From the NCBI GenBank assembly GCA_041394905.1, contig JAWKHJ010000007.1, positions 224,092 through 288,091 of the forward strand: 64,000 nt of DNA, written 5' to 3'. The position numbers and the translations under genes are program-made. The notes beneath the pieces are model-generated. The model had not been told where the DNA came from, made no database searches, and saw nothing but the letters and a program-made list of their open reading frames with translations. The stretch comes from RI-231 sp041394905 (GTDB taxonomy: Bacteria; Acidobacteriota; Terriglobia; Bryobacterales; UBA6623). Below, one piece after another: positions 34,631 through 44,495 of this stretch (position 1 is the first letter of the stretch; each line of letters starts with the position of its first letter).

Positions 34631-36316
34631 ATGGCCGCCGCGCTCCATCGCCGGGATGTCCTCAAGCTGGGCGCCTTCGCACTTGCGTCGGCAGCGGTCC
34701 CGGCGCGCGCTGACGCCCCCGGCGCCTCAGCACGACTGCTGCTGCGCTATCGCACGGACCCGAGGAGCTTGGCTAGGCTGATCCCGCCCGGCCTCCAGCC
34801 CGGCGCTGAGCCGCTCGTCGACGTCGAGATCGAGTGGTTCGAGCCCCAGAAGGCTGACATCCTCGCGCCTAAATCCTACGGAATCGCACGTTTCTCCGTC
34901 GCTGTGCAGCACGAAGACGCGCCCGGCCGCTTGCTCGTCGCCGCCTACGCCTCGAACGACCGGGCCCGGCTGGTCGGCCGCGAGGCCGAAGGTATGCCGT
35001 TGAAGGACGCCGGGATCGAGGTCGAAGCCGGCGAGCAGGTGGTTGCGAAGATCTCGCGGCGCGGCGAGACCTTGTTCTCGCTTGACTCGGGCGCCATGGG
35101 GCATGAGCCCGTCGAGGCCCCGGAGACGTCGCCTTACCTGGCGCCCGTCTTTACGCTCGATCCGGATTGGCGAGGCGACGTCGTCCGCCCCGGGGTGGCG
35201 TTGTGGAAGATCGAAGCTTCGAAGCCCGAGCGCACCCTAGAAGCCTCACAGCCCAAGGCCGAGCTACCCTATGCGTCGGCCGGCGATCCGTTGGTCGAGC
35301 TACCCCTTGAGGAAACCATCGGCTTCTGGACGCTCATGGGCGAGCCGTCGTCCTCGCCGGCCCCGGAAAAAATCGCCGACCTCGACGCGGACGACTTTGA
35401 CGCCTGGGCCCCGCTGCGCTTTGACCGCCCCGTCGAGCGCGAACGCTTCTGGACGCCCGCCGGCTGGCGCGAGCAGACCACAGCCTTCCGCTTCACCGAA
35501 GCCGAGATCGAGCGTTACCACGCCCGCAAGGAGATCCGCCTCGAGCCGCTCGAGATCGTCGAGATCGACGCGATGATCTCGCGCGAAGCCCACGAGGCGC
35601 TCGTCCCGCCCATCTGCCGCACCGCCGGCCGGCCGATGATCAAGATGCTCGGCCTGCGCGTTGGCGGCGGCGACCTCTCGCCCGTCCCGTATTCGGAGGC
35701 GTGGCTGTTCGCCTTCACCATCACCGCCAACCGCATGGCTTGGTACGCCGTCTCGCACATCGTGGGCGAGGGCGGCGACCTGACCTTCGGCCGCGACGTC
35801 TTCGGCTATCCATCGAAATCCGGTGCGCCGGACATCGTCGTCACGCCGGTCGACTTCAGCATGAGCGTCAAGCGCATGGGCCGCGAAATCGCGTTCGCGG
35901 ACGGGCCCTTCCATGGCTTCTCGACCGGCACTTCGCTTGCGCAACTGCCCATGGTCAGCCTGCGCGCGCAGCCGGGCGGCAAGGGCGCCGAGCTGGTCTA
36001 CCAGATGTGGACCTTCCAAGGCCGGCGGAATCGCGTCGACCCGGCGGCGTTCCAGATGGCGTTCGCCGCTGACCCGGCGCCCGGCCTCGATCAGAGGCCC
36101 GATCCCTGGTATGAGCGAGGCTCGACGCAACCGGCCATGCTGTCGGTGATGGAGAACGCCGTGATGCAGCGCACCCCCGGCGAAGTCGTCGCCGAACTGC
36201 CTCGCTTCGAAGAGTATTACCGCGAACGCTGCGACGGCGTCCTGCCTTGGGAGCCCCAGCCGGCCAAGCTCGCACAACCCACGATGCTCGCCCGCCCCGC
36301 CGGTTCGTCGTCCTAA
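34631..36316 (+). CDS. Tat-exported protein with two acetoacetate-decarboxylase-like domains
   Basis: The 561-residue protein has a Tat-like signal (H-R-R-D-V-L-K-L-G-A-F-A-L-A-S-A). It shows two tandem halves of the acetoacetate decarboxylase (ADC) fold. The N-half has R-Y-R-T-D-P-R-S-L-A-R-L-I-P-P-G-L and V-E-I-E-W-F. The C-half has M-A-W-Y-A-V-S-H-I-V-G-E and G-R-D-V-F-G-Y-P-S-K, where classical ADC has a K-K pair. Only one lysine of the pair is visible, so activity may differ. It is divergent from hpnJ; no pathway partner is evident. Confidence 0.7.
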   Translation: MAAALHRRDVLKLGAFALASAAVPARADAPGASARLLLRYRTDPRSLARLIPPGLQPGAEPLVDVEIEWFEPQKADILAPKSYGIARFSVAVQHEDAPGRLLVAAYASNDRARLVGREAEGMPLKDAGIEVEAGEQVVAKISRRGETLFSLDSGAMGHEPVEAPETSPYLAPVFTLDPDWRGDVVRPGVALWKIEASKPERTLEASQPKAELPYASAGDPLVELPLEETIGFWTLMGEPSSSPAPEKIADLDADDFDAWAPLRFDRPVERERFWTPAGWREQTTAFRFTEAEIERYHARKEIRLEPLEIVEIDAMISREAHEALVPPICRTAGRPMIKMLGLRVGGGDLSPVPYSEAWLFAFTITANRMAWYAVSHIVGEGGDLTFGRDVFGYPSKSGAPDIVVTPVDFSMSVKRMGREIAFADGPFHGFSTGTSLAQLPMVSLRAQPGGKGAELVYQMWTFQGRRNRVDPAAFQMAFAADPAPGLDQRPDPWYERGSTQPAMLSVMENAVMQRTPGEVVAELPRFEEYYRERCDGVLPWEPQPAKLAQPTMLARPAGSSS

Positions 36317-36331
36317 GCGCAGATCCGTCGT

Positions 36332-37735
36332 CTACGGCCCCGTCGTCTCGAGCGTCAGCCCGAAACCCTTCGGCAACACCCAGCGCTCGCCCGGGACATA
36401 GAACGTCTCCAGCCCGTCGATTCCCAAGTCCACTTCTTCCACCGACGCGCTCGTTTCGATCCCCCCGCCGTATGTCTCAAAACCGAAGTTGCGGCGGCGC
36501 GAAGCCTCGACGCGCAACTGCGATGGCTCCGAGCGTGAGATCCCGCGCGCATCCTGCACGTCGATGAGCTTCGCGTGAACCGGGGCCGCGCCATCCGCCG
36601 TTTCGAGCGTATCGAAGCTCAGCGCCACGGCGTAGTAGGGAGCGTCTTCTCCGCCAAGCCGCTGCAGCCGCCGGACTCGCCCACGCACTTGATCGCCTTT
36701 GCGGGCCAGAGTCCGGCCCTCGACTTCCACGTCCTGTCGCAGTTCGGCTGTGACGGCGTCGCCGACCACGGCTTTTTCGCCTCGAACAGCCGCGACCAGC
36801 CGCAGCCGTAGCGTCAATCCTGACGGAATCACCGGCAACGTGCGAACCGGCCGAGTCGTCGGCTCGAGAACCTCTGGCGCGGTGATGTCCTCGGTGACGT
36901 CAAACGAAAGACTGCTGCCCGCGACGAAGCGCCGGCAGCCCTCGAACGTCGCCTCGTTGCGACTAACCGCCCCATCCATCGCACGCAATTCGTCCACCGC
37001 CCGCCGAGGCAGCGTGAGCTCGCGCCCGTCGATCGTCGCTTGCTGGTAGTCGATCCGCGCGGTCGCCGCGACGAGGCCAAGCTCGGGCGGCAGGTCGACG
37101 CCCTCCTTATCCAGACGCAGCAGGGCATACGAATCCCGGTCGGCCCAGAAAGAGCCGCGAAAGGCGACCTTGGCCGAGCCGCTTACCGTCGTGATCGTGT
37201 ATCCGCTCGTGAAGTACGAGACTTCGTAGTCGAAGCGCAGCGCGGGCCGGCCATCCAAATCTTGCTCTCCGGCGAAGCGGATCACGGCCTGTCGCGTCAA
37301 AAAGATCGACCTCGCGAACGAGAACAGCGCCCCGTCCGCCATCAGACCGAATCCCACGAGCTCAGCCGGTGGAATCGGCTCGAACGCCGCGCCTGGCCAA
37401 CTGTAGAGCTCCACGCCATCGACGACGGCGACTTCCAGACGCACCACGTCGGAATACTCCGCGAGCGTCGTCTCGCGCAGGTTGCGGCCGCGCGCCCTGG
37501 CCTTTGCCATGCGCTTCTCGAGCTTACGCCGCTGTTCCTCGTTGACGCGGATGCGTCGAATCGTCTGGCCGCAGACAAACTCGGGAACCTCTTCGAGCGA
37601 GGCGCGCATGCGCTGCTTTATCGCGATCAATGCCCGCACTTCCGGCTCGATCGTGACCTCGGGCAGCGACTGAGCGCCGAGCGGACACGCCGCCAGCCAG
37701 CCGAGACATACGATCGCTCCGCCGCCGATGCGCAT
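36332..37735 (-). CDS. Secreted protein of unknown function
   Basis: The 467-residue intact protein has a signal peptide (I-V-C-L-G-W-L-A-A-C-P-L-G-A-Q-S). A basic helical segment (R-R-K-L-E-K-R-M-A-K-A-R-A-R-G-R) is followed by beta-rich domains, including V-A-F-R-G-S-F-W-A-D and a tail F-G-F-E-T-Y-G-G-G. It resembles secreted proteins of Bryobacterales that I know only as hypothetical. No catalytic motif is recognised. A TAGAGT box (37745-37750) nine bases before the ATG is the likely promoter. Confidence 0.65.
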   Translation of the reverse strand: MRIGGGAIVCLGWLAACPLGAQSLPEVTIEPEVRALIAIKQRMRASLEEVPEFVCGQTIRRIRVNEEQRRKLEKRMAKARARGRNLRETTLAEYSDVVRLEVAVVDGVELYSWPGAAFEPIPPAELVGFGLMADGALFSFARSIFLTRQAVIRFAGEQDLDGRPALRFDYEVSYFTSGYTITTVSGSAKVAFRGSFWADRDSYALLRLDKEGVDLPPELGLVAATARIDYQQATIDGRELTLPRRAVDELRAMDGAVSRNEATFEGCRRFVAGSSLSFDVTEDITAPEVLEPTTRPVRTLPVIPSGLTLRLRLVAAVRGEKAVVGDAVTAELRQDVEVEGRTLARKGDQVRGRVRRLQRLGGEDAPYYAVALSFDTLETADGAAPVHAKLIDVQDARGISRSEPSQLRVEASRRRNFGFETYGGGIETSASVEEVDLGIDGLETFYVPGERWVLPKGFGLTLETTGP

Positions 37736-37744
37736 GTGGGGATC

Positions 37745-37750
37745 ACTCTA
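37745..37750 (-). promoter_or_regulatory. -10 box of the secreted-protein gene
   Basis: On the minus strand TAGAGT, preceded by TGT (an extended -10), ends nine bases before the ATG at 37735. There is no Shine-Dalgarno. It is opposite and close to the dehydratase start at 37809. Confidence 0.4.
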
Positions 37751-37808
37751 ACAGAGCCGCGGCGTCCCGCCATCCCGCCTCCCCGACCGCTACGATGTTA
37801 GCTTCGCC

Positions 37809-39747
37809 ATGGCCAACATCCTCGATTCCCAAGACGCATCGATTTATACCCTCACGACGAAGGCTCCCGGGCCGTCAGGCTTTCTGCCGCTTACGCCCGA
37901 GATGCTGCGCTCTTCGCCCTCGGGTGACATCTTCGGTTGGACGCAGGACGCCGGCATGGGCTGGAATCCGGCCGAGCTCGGACGCCCCGAAGTGCTCATT
38001 CTCTCCACCCAAGGCGGCATCCGCGGCGAGGACGGCAAGCCCATCGCCCTCGGCTACCATACGGGCCACTTTGAAGTCGGCCTGCTGATGCGCGCCGCAG
38101 CCGAAGAGTTGCGCAAGAGCGGCGCCATCCCCTTCGCCGGCTTCGTCAGCGACCCCTGCGACGGACGCACCCAGGGCACGGTCGGCATGATGGACTCGCT
38201 GCCCTACCGCAACGACGCCGCCATCGTGCTGCGGCGCCTGATTCGCTCGCTGCCAACGCGCAAGGGCGTGATCGGCGTGGCCACCTGCGACAAGGGCCTG
38301 CCCGCCATGATGCTGGCGCTCGCCTCGATGCACGAGCTGCCCACGATCCTCGTGCCCGGCGGCGTCACCCTGCCCTCAACCGACGGCGAGGACGCCGGCA
38401 AGGTGCAGTCGATCGGCGCGCGCTACTCCCATGGCGAGATCTCGTTCGAGTACGCGCAGGAAATGGGTTGCAAGGCTTGCGGCAGCGCCGGCGGCGGCTG
38501 CCAATTCCTGGGCACGGCGGCGACCAGCCAAGTGATCGCCGAGGCGCTGGGCCTGAGCCTGCCCACTCCGCGCTCGCCCCTCGGGCCAACCCGTCTGGAC
38601 CGACGCGGCGGTGCGCTCGGCGCGCGCGGTCGAGAAGATGCGCGCCGGCGGCGTGACCACCAAGCACATCCTCAGCGAGGCCGCCTTCGAGAACGCCATG
38701 GCGGTCCACGCGGCCTTCGGCGGCTCGACCAACCTCATCCTGCACCTGCCCGCCATCGCCTTCGCCGCGGGCGTCACTCGTCCGACCGCGGCGGACTGGT
38801 CGCGGGTGAATCGGCAAGTCCCGCGCATCGTCGACGTGTTGCCTAACGGGCCGCAGTACTTTAAGACCGTACAGGCCTTCCTCGCCGGCGGCGTGCCGGA
38901 AGTCATGCTGCACCTGCGCGAGCTGGGCCTGTTGCGCCTGGACGCCATGACGGTGAGCGGCCAAACCGTCGGCGAGAACCTCGAGTGGTGGGAAAAATCC
39001 GAGCGCCGGAGCCGCATGCGCGCCTTGCTCGAGGAACGCGACGGTACGCCTCCGAGCGAAGTCATCATGACCCCGGCGCAAGCCAAGTCGCGCGGGCTAA
39101 CCTCGACGATCGCCTTCTGCCACGGCAACCTCGCGCCGGAGGGCTCGGTGGTCAAGAGCACAGCGATCGATCCGTCGGTGGTCGACGCGGACGGCGTCTA
39201 CCGCAAGACGGGCCCGGCGCGCGTGTTTGTTCGTGAGTCGCACGTGATCGAGGCGATCAAGAACGGCTCGATCCACGCCGGCGACATCATCGTGCTGGCC
39301 TGCTGCGGGCCGATGGGTTCGGGCATGGAGGAGATTTACCAGATCACCGCCGCGCTCAAGCACCTCTCGTTCGGCAAGCAGGTCGCCGTCATCACCGACG
39401 CCCGCTTCTCGGGCGTCTCAACCAGCGCCTGCATCGGCCACGTCGGCCCGGAAGCCCTAGCCGGCGGTCCGATCGGCCGCTTAATCGAGGGCGACACACT
39501 GCGCGTGATCATCGACCGCAACACGTTGGTCGGCTCGCTCGACCTGATCGGCCACGGCGGCGAAGAGTTTGGGCCGGAGAAGGGCGCGGAGATCCTGGCA
39601 GCCCGCGCGCCGCGCCCCGACCTGGCGCCGCACCCGGACCTGCCCGACGACACCGCTCTGTGGGCGGCGCTGCAAGCCAAGAGCGGCGGCCCCTGGGGCG
39701 GCTGCGTCTACGACGTCGACGCGATTGTCAGCGCCGCCCTAAGCTAG
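37809..39747 (+). CDS. yjhG: YjhG/YagF-type sugar-acid dehydratase (two frameshifts)
   Basis: This is an IlvD/Edd-superfamily Fe-S dehydratase of the YjhG subfamily, active on D-xylonate and related aldonates. It follows YjhG closely: I-Y-T-L-T-T-K-A-P-G-P-S-G-F-L-P-L-T-P-E-M near the N-terminus, S-D-P-C-D-G-R-T-Q-G, S-C/T-C-D-K-G-L-P-A type V-A-T-C-D-K-G-L-P-A, G-C-K-A-C-G-S-A-G-G-G-C-Q-F and D-A-R-F-S-G-V-S-T. The corrected length of about 646 matches YjhG (about 655). Two missing Cs in C runs near 38567 and 38581 shift the frame; restoring both gives P-H-S-A-L-A-P-S-G-Q-P-V-W. Confidence 0.88.
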
Positions 39748-40703
39748 ACCAGGGACCGCCCTCACGGACGGTCCCACTCAGATGCTGTCCCAGCCAATCG
39801 AGCGTTGCGCGCACGCCTTGTTCGTAGGGCGTCACCGCGACATCGCCCAGCAGGCCGCGCAGCTTCGAGGCGTCGTACTGAATCGGCTTCAGATACTCGG
39901 GGAACCATCGGCAGGAACGCCTTCAGCTGGGCGTTGAACAAGCCCACCGCTCGCAGCGTCCACAGCCCCGCCGCGCGCAACTGCACTTCGCGGTCGAGAG
40001 CCTGCGAGACGATCTGCCGAAAAGCCTCGCCTGAGAGCGGCCCGCCGCCGGGCAAAATCCAGCGCTGGCCGTAGGCTTCGTCCCGCTCGGCCACCCGCGC
40101 GGCGACCTCCATCGCGTCCGGCACGTAGACGTGCTCGCGCTCGGTCTTCGCGTCGCCGAGCCAGTTCATCGCCTTGTGCGCCAGCGCCTCCTCGAGTGGC
40201 TGTTGCAGCAGGCTTGTATGGACGTGCGGACCATAAAAGTCCGGCAGGTTGAGGATCGCGCCGCCCGCCTCTTGCAAGATGTCCTCCGCCTCGCGGCGAT
40301 AGCGCGCCCAATCGGGGCCGCCCTCGCGAGGGTGATCCTCGGTCAAAACGTCGCTTTGGAACGGGAGATATGGCCAGAAGCTCGAGACTTGGACGATGCG
40401 CGCCCCTGTCGCGCTGGCCGCGGCGACCAATGAGCGCGCCGTCGCCGCGTGCTCCTGCATGCGCTCGGCCGGCAGCCCGATGCAGTCGAACACGACTCCC
40501 GCCCCTTCGAGCGCCGCATCTAGACGCGACGCATCCAGGGCGTCCGCCTCGACGATCTCCTCGCCTGACTCTCCGAAGAGCCGCTCGAGCGTTTCCCGCC
40601 TGCGCGAGACCACGCGCACTGGCCGGCCGCGGCGGCGCAAGGCGGCGGCCAAATGGAATCCGGTCGGGCCCGTGGCCCCGAGGATGACAGCTCGATCAGA
40701 CAC
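39728..40703 (-). CDS. NAD(P)-binding epimerase/reductase (one frameshift)
   Basis: This is an atypical SDR (NAD-dependent epimerase) with L-G-A-T-G-P-T-G-F-H at the N-terminus, V-S-S-F-W-P-Y, and L-P-D-F-Y-G-P-H-V. An extra C in the four-base run at 39899-39902 derails the C-terminus; reading three Cs continues as P-E-Y-L-K-P-I-Q-Y-D-A-S-K-L and stops at 39728. The real end therefore overlaps the dehydratase by 20 bases. GTG 40703 overlaps the TAG of the preceding gene by one base less than its length, implying coupling. The substrate is unknown. Confidence 0.75.
39752..39775 (+). terminator. Hairpin at the dehydratase 3' end
   Basis: GGGACCG pairs with CGGTCCC across a 10-base loop just after the dehydratase stop (39747). 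It lies inside the 3' coding end of the convergent epimerase. There is no T-run. Confidence 0.5.
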
Positions 40704-40704
40704 G

Positions 40705-42633
40705 CTAACGCACCCACTCCAGCCGGAAGCGCACCTTGCCGCGTTGGCCCGCGGGCCGCACGCGCACGACGGTCCCATAGCGGTTGGCCGCCGATGGCTG
40801 CGCCAGCACGTCTGCGTTCCCGGCTTGCGCCGTCGCGGCGACGCGCCCCCGCGCGGCCGGCGGAATCGGCGCGCTGAACAACGCTTTCGGATCGCGCGGC
40901 GCGCCGGTCACAGCCTCCACCTGGTTGCCGCGGATCATCAATACCGCTTCGCCGTCAATTTCGGCCTCATAATCGAGCGTCCCGCCCGCTTGCGACGGTT
41001 GCGGCGCGGTGACCCCTCCGAGCTGCGGCGCCTGGATGCCGCCGTCGGCCGCGAATTGCGAGCCGGTCAGCTGCGGCGCTTGGACTCCACTCGTCGCCGT
41101 CTGCGTCTTCACCACTGTCGATGGCGCCGCAGCGCTGGGGCCGTCTCCAATGCCGAGATAGGGATTGTAGAGATAGTCCACTGAAAACGTCTCGGGGAAC
41201 CGTAGGTCCACTTTGGCCGAGTAGGCCGGGTCGAGCGCCCATTGTCCGGTGGCCAGCAGGCCCGCTTTGCGCGTCTTGTTGTCGTGCCAGCCCCAGAACG
41301 GCTTGGCCTTGTTCTGGCTCTGCGCGCGGCCCAGGAACGAGCCGGCGATCTCGGCGTAACGCGGCACCGGCCGGGCGCCGACGGGGCGGTAAGAGTAGTA
41401 AGCGTCGAACATCGACTCCTCGCGCCGCCCGTCCACCTGCGCACGTTCCCACCACTGCTCCCAAATCGGCAGCAACTCGTAGCCCACCCCGCGGTCGTTG
41501 GGGTGCTTGGGTCTCTCGGCTTGGCCCTTGTAGACATAGGTCACGCCCGACCCGCTGGTGAACTCCTTCTTCTCGACGTCGTAGAACGAGTGCGTATGCG
41601 AAGCGCCCAGCACGCCGTGTCCGCCCGCTTCGATGAAGATCATTGGGTGCGAATCGTCGTGCAGCGCGATGCGCGCGTCCACGTTGTGTGCGCCGGGCCG
41701 GACGTCATCGTCGAGCGTGTGCGAGTAGACGTTGTTGTGCGCCAGCGTCTCCATCGCACGCAGCTTGCCGTAGCGTGAGCCGTCTTTCTGGATGGTCAAC
41801 ACCAGTCCTTCGTTGTCGTTCTCGTGGCAAGTTCCGATCACACACTTGTCGGAATAGTCGCGCGGGTGGAAGAAGTTGTAGATCAGAAACCAGTGCGTCG
41901 CAGTCTCCATCCCCGTGTAATAGACGTAGGCCTGCGAGCTGCCCGCCGGCGCGCCCTCCCAGTTGTTGTCGCCGCGAAAGTCGCCGTCCAGATCGAACCG
42001 CGCCAGGTAGTCGAACTTCGGACCGAACCAGGTTTCCTGCGCGATGAAGGGCGCATAACGTTCGGCTAGCGCACGATAACGGTCACGATCTTGCGGCTCC
42101 TTGTCGAACGACGTCGTCTCCGCGACCAGCGTCGTCGGCGCGTCCACTGTCACCTCGATCTCGAGCGAGGCTTCGACTCCGTCCGCGGACGCTGTCACCT
42201 TGTATTTGCCCGGCTTGTCCGGCGCGGCGTAGAGCGCGCTGTCCTGCAAGGCGTACTCGACCGTCCCCTGCCGGAACACCGACCCGAGCAGACCCGAAGT
42301 GGCCGGGCGGTAGAAGTTTTCCTGCTCCTCGCCTTGGTAGCGGAATGGTTTCGAGATACGCCCGCCGTTCTCGGTGTCTACTCGAAACGCGATGCTCTGC
42401 GTCTGGATGCGGACCGCCTCGCCAGTCTCGCTCTCGCCGTAGACGAGCGCCTGTACCACCAGCGTCTCGAGCGGACGCACCTTCGCATCCGGATCGGCGC
42501 GTAGGCGCAGCTCCTTCACCGGGAGCTTCGATGCCTTCGAGACCGCCAGCTCGCGCAGCGTCTCCAGCGGACTTTGCCCAACAACAGCCCCGGCAAAGCA
42601 CATGCAGACAAGCAGCGGAGCGAAACGACGCAT
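40705..42633 (-). CDS. Large secreted protein, VPS62/NPP1-like core
   Basis: The 642-residue protein has a signal peptide (F-A-P-L-L-V-C-M-C-F-A-G-A-V-V-G-Q). It has an N-terminal beta region and a core with Y-A-P-F-I-A-Q-E-T-W, F-F-H-P-R-D-Y-S, H-E-N-D-N-E-G-L-V and A-H-N-N-V-Y-S-H. Those blocks resemble the VPS62 / NPP1-type (necrosis-inducing-like) fold. A low-complexity stretch with Q-A-P-Q-L twice follows, then a beta-rich tail. ATG 42633 has the Shine-Dalgarno AGAGGG. The resemblance is by eye only. Confidence 0.6.
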   Translation of the reverse strand: MRRFAPLLVCMCFAGAVVGQSPLETLRELAVSKASKLPVKELRLRADPDAKVRPLETLVVQALVYGESETGEAVRIQTQSIAFRVDTENGGRISKPFRYQGEEQENFYRPATSGLLGSVFRQGTVEYALQDSALYAAPDKPGKYKVTASADGVEASLEIEVTVDAPTTLVAETTSFDKEPQDRDRYRALAERYAPFIAQETWFGPKFDYLARFDLDGDFRGDNNWEGAPAGSSQAYVYYTGMETATHWFLIYNFFHPRDYSDKCVIGTCHENDNEGLVLTIQKDGSRYGKLRAMETLAHNNVYSHTLDDDVRPGAHNVDARIALHDDSHPMIFIEAGGHGVLGASHTHSFYDVEKKEFTSGSGVTYVYKGQAERPKHPNDRGVGYELLPIWEQWWERAQVDGRREESMFDAYYSYRPVGARPVPRYAEIAGSFLGRAQSQNKAKPFWGWHDNKTRKAGLLATGQWALDPAYSAKVDLRFPETFSVDYLYNPYLGIGDGPSAAAPSTVVKTQTATSGVQAPQLTGSQFAADGGIQAPQLGGVTAPQPSQAGGTLDYEAEIDGEAVLMIRGNQVEAVTGAPRDPKALFSAPIPPAARGRVAATAQAGNADVLAQPSAANRYGTVVRVRPAGQRGKVRFRLEWVR

Positions 42634-42709
42634 GGAAATACCCTCTCGAATCACCCTCAGCGTAGCCCACCCCGACGCTGGAACCAATACCGCCATGCCC
42701 GGAAATGCC

Positions 42710-42718
42710 TGTTAGAAT
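42710..42718 (+). promoter_or_regulatory. Extended -10 promoter of the sulfatase operon
   Basis: TGT-TAGAAT is an extended -10 element, 57 bases before the sulfatase start. No -35 is seen, which is normal for extended -10 promoters. A short GC hairpin follows in the leader. Confidence 0.45.
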
Positions 42719-42775
42719 GGGTCGCCCCGCGCACAGCGGGCGCCTCGAAGACCCGAGGGAGAGCGTCGAAAAGCC

Positions 42776-44130
42776 GTGAACCGCCGAAACTTCCTCCGCA
42801 CCTGCGCCGGCGGCGCTGTCTGTGCGCCGCTAGCCGCCCAGGCCCACGAGCCGCGGCCCAACATCATCTTCATCATGGCCGACGATCTCGGCTATGGCGA
42901 TCTCGGCTGCTACGGCCAGAAGACGCTGCGAACGCCCAACATCGACCGGCTCGCCGCCGAGGGCGTGCGCTGCACGGACGTCTACTCCGGCTCCACCGTT
43001 TGCGCCCCCTCGCGTTGCGCCTTGATGACCGGCCTGCACATGGGCCACGCTACCGTACGCGGCAACCGCAATCCGGAAGTTCCGCTTCGCCCCGGAGACG
43101 TGACCGTCGCCGAGGTCCTCAAGCAAGCCGGCTACAAGACGGCCATGTTCGGCAAGTGGGGCGTGGGCGGCCCTGTCACCCTCGGGCGGCCCAACGTGCA
43201 AGGCTTCGACGACTTCCTCGGCTATCTGAGCCAGTGGCACGCCCACGAGCACTTCCCGGCCCACCTGTGGCAGAACGAAGTCGAGCTGTTCCTTGGGCCC
43301 AATCGTTCCGGCGGCGGCGAGATCTTTTCGCAGGACTTGTTCACCGAGCGCGCGCTCGAATTTCTCGACGCCCACAGCGAGCAGCCGTTCTTCCTCTACC
43401 TGCCCTACGCCGTGCCCCATGCCAACAACGAGCTCGGCAACCGCACCGGCGACGGAATGGAAGTCCCGGACTACGGCGAATACGGCGAGAACGACTGGCC
43501 CACGCCAGAGAAGGGCTTCGCGCGCCAAGTGCAGTACCTCGACCGTGACGTTGGCCGCATCCTTGCGAAGCTCGAAGAGCTCGAGCTCGACCGGAATACG
43601 GTCATCTTCTTGACCTCGGACAACGGACCGCACCAGGAAGGCGGCCACCGCGTCGACTTCTTCGACTCCAACGGAGCGTTGCGCGGCCACAAGCGCGATC
43701 TCTACGAAGGCGGCATCCGCGTACCGATGATCGTGCGCTGGCCCGGCAAGATCGAAGCCGGCTCGACCAGCGCCGAGCCCTGGGCTTTTTGGGACGTGCT
43801 GCCGACGTGCGCCGATCTCGCCGGCGTTCCCGCGCCCGAAGGCATCGACGGGCTGTCTTTCGTGCCGGCCTTGACCGGCAAGCCGCAGCAGGGCCACGAC
43901 TACCTCTACTGGGAGTTCCACGAGCGCCGCTTCGCTCAAGCCGTGCGCCAGGGCAAGTGGAAAGCCGTGCGCTTGAACCCAGGCGAGCCGATCGAGCTCT
44001 ACGATCTCGACGCCGACTTGAGTGAGACGCGCAACATCGCCGCCGAACACCCTAAAATCGTCGAGCGCATGGCCGCCATCATGGAGTCCGCGCGCACCGA
44101 GTCGCCGTACTTCCCGGTGAAAAGAGTTGA
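42776..44130 (+). CDS. Sulfatase (type I, formylglycine-dependent), C-terminal end unclear
   Basis: This is a secreted sulfatase of the arylsulfatase A type. The Tat-like signal (N-R-R-N-F-L-R-T) is followed by D-D-L-G-Y-G-D and the maturation motif C76-A-P-S-R, where Cys76 becomes formylglycine; F-G-K-W-G, S-D-N-G-P-H and G-G-I-R-V-P follow. The open frame does not stop after S-P-Y-F-P-V but runs through the next gene to 45103. The natural end is probably near 44120, where an indel in the A-run (44120-44123) would restore it. The anaerobic or FGE maturase is not in the window. Confidence 0.82.
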
Positions 44131-44495
44131 GGGCCTATTTTTTCATCGGCGACGTCGTCACCACGGGCCTCACCGGCGCCGCGGCCGGCCTCGCCGCCGT
44201 CGCGCTTACCGGCGTCGGCTGGAACATGGGGCTCGCGATGTTTTGGGGCATGAATCTGGGAATGGCGCTGTCCATGCCCGTGTGCCTGGTGATGGGCATT
44301 TGGTTCGGAGCCTTCGAGCTGATGTTGCCTTCGATGCTAGGCGGCATGCTCAGCGGCATGGTGGTCGCCATGTGGGAAGCGCACAGCGGCGTCGGCCTCG
44401 GCGAAGCCGCGCTTGTCGGGGCCATCTGGGCGTGGGCGGCTCTGCTCGCCACCTACCTGACCAACGCCGCGCTCCGAGGGGAGGTCAAACCGTGA
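44127..44495 (+). CDS. Small Gly/Met-rich membrane protein
   Basis: I do not recognise the family. The 122-residue product has about four hydrophobic segments (F-I-G-D-V-V-T-T-G-L-T-G, L-A-M-F-W-G-M-N-L-G-M-A-L, G-A-F-E-L-M-L-P-S-M-L-G-G-M, V-G-A-I-W-A-W-A-A-L-L). It is unusually rich in Met and Gly. It starts at TTG 44127 or, with one A removed, at GTG 44117. Its stop overlaps the methyltransferase start as GTGA, so the two are coupled. Confidence 0.65.
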   Translation: MRAYFFIGDVVTTGLTGAAAGLAAVALTGVGWNMGLAMFWGMNLGMALSMPVCLVMGIWFGAFELMLPSMLGGMLSGMVVAMWEAHSGVGLGEAALVGAIWAWAALLATYLTNAALRGEVKP

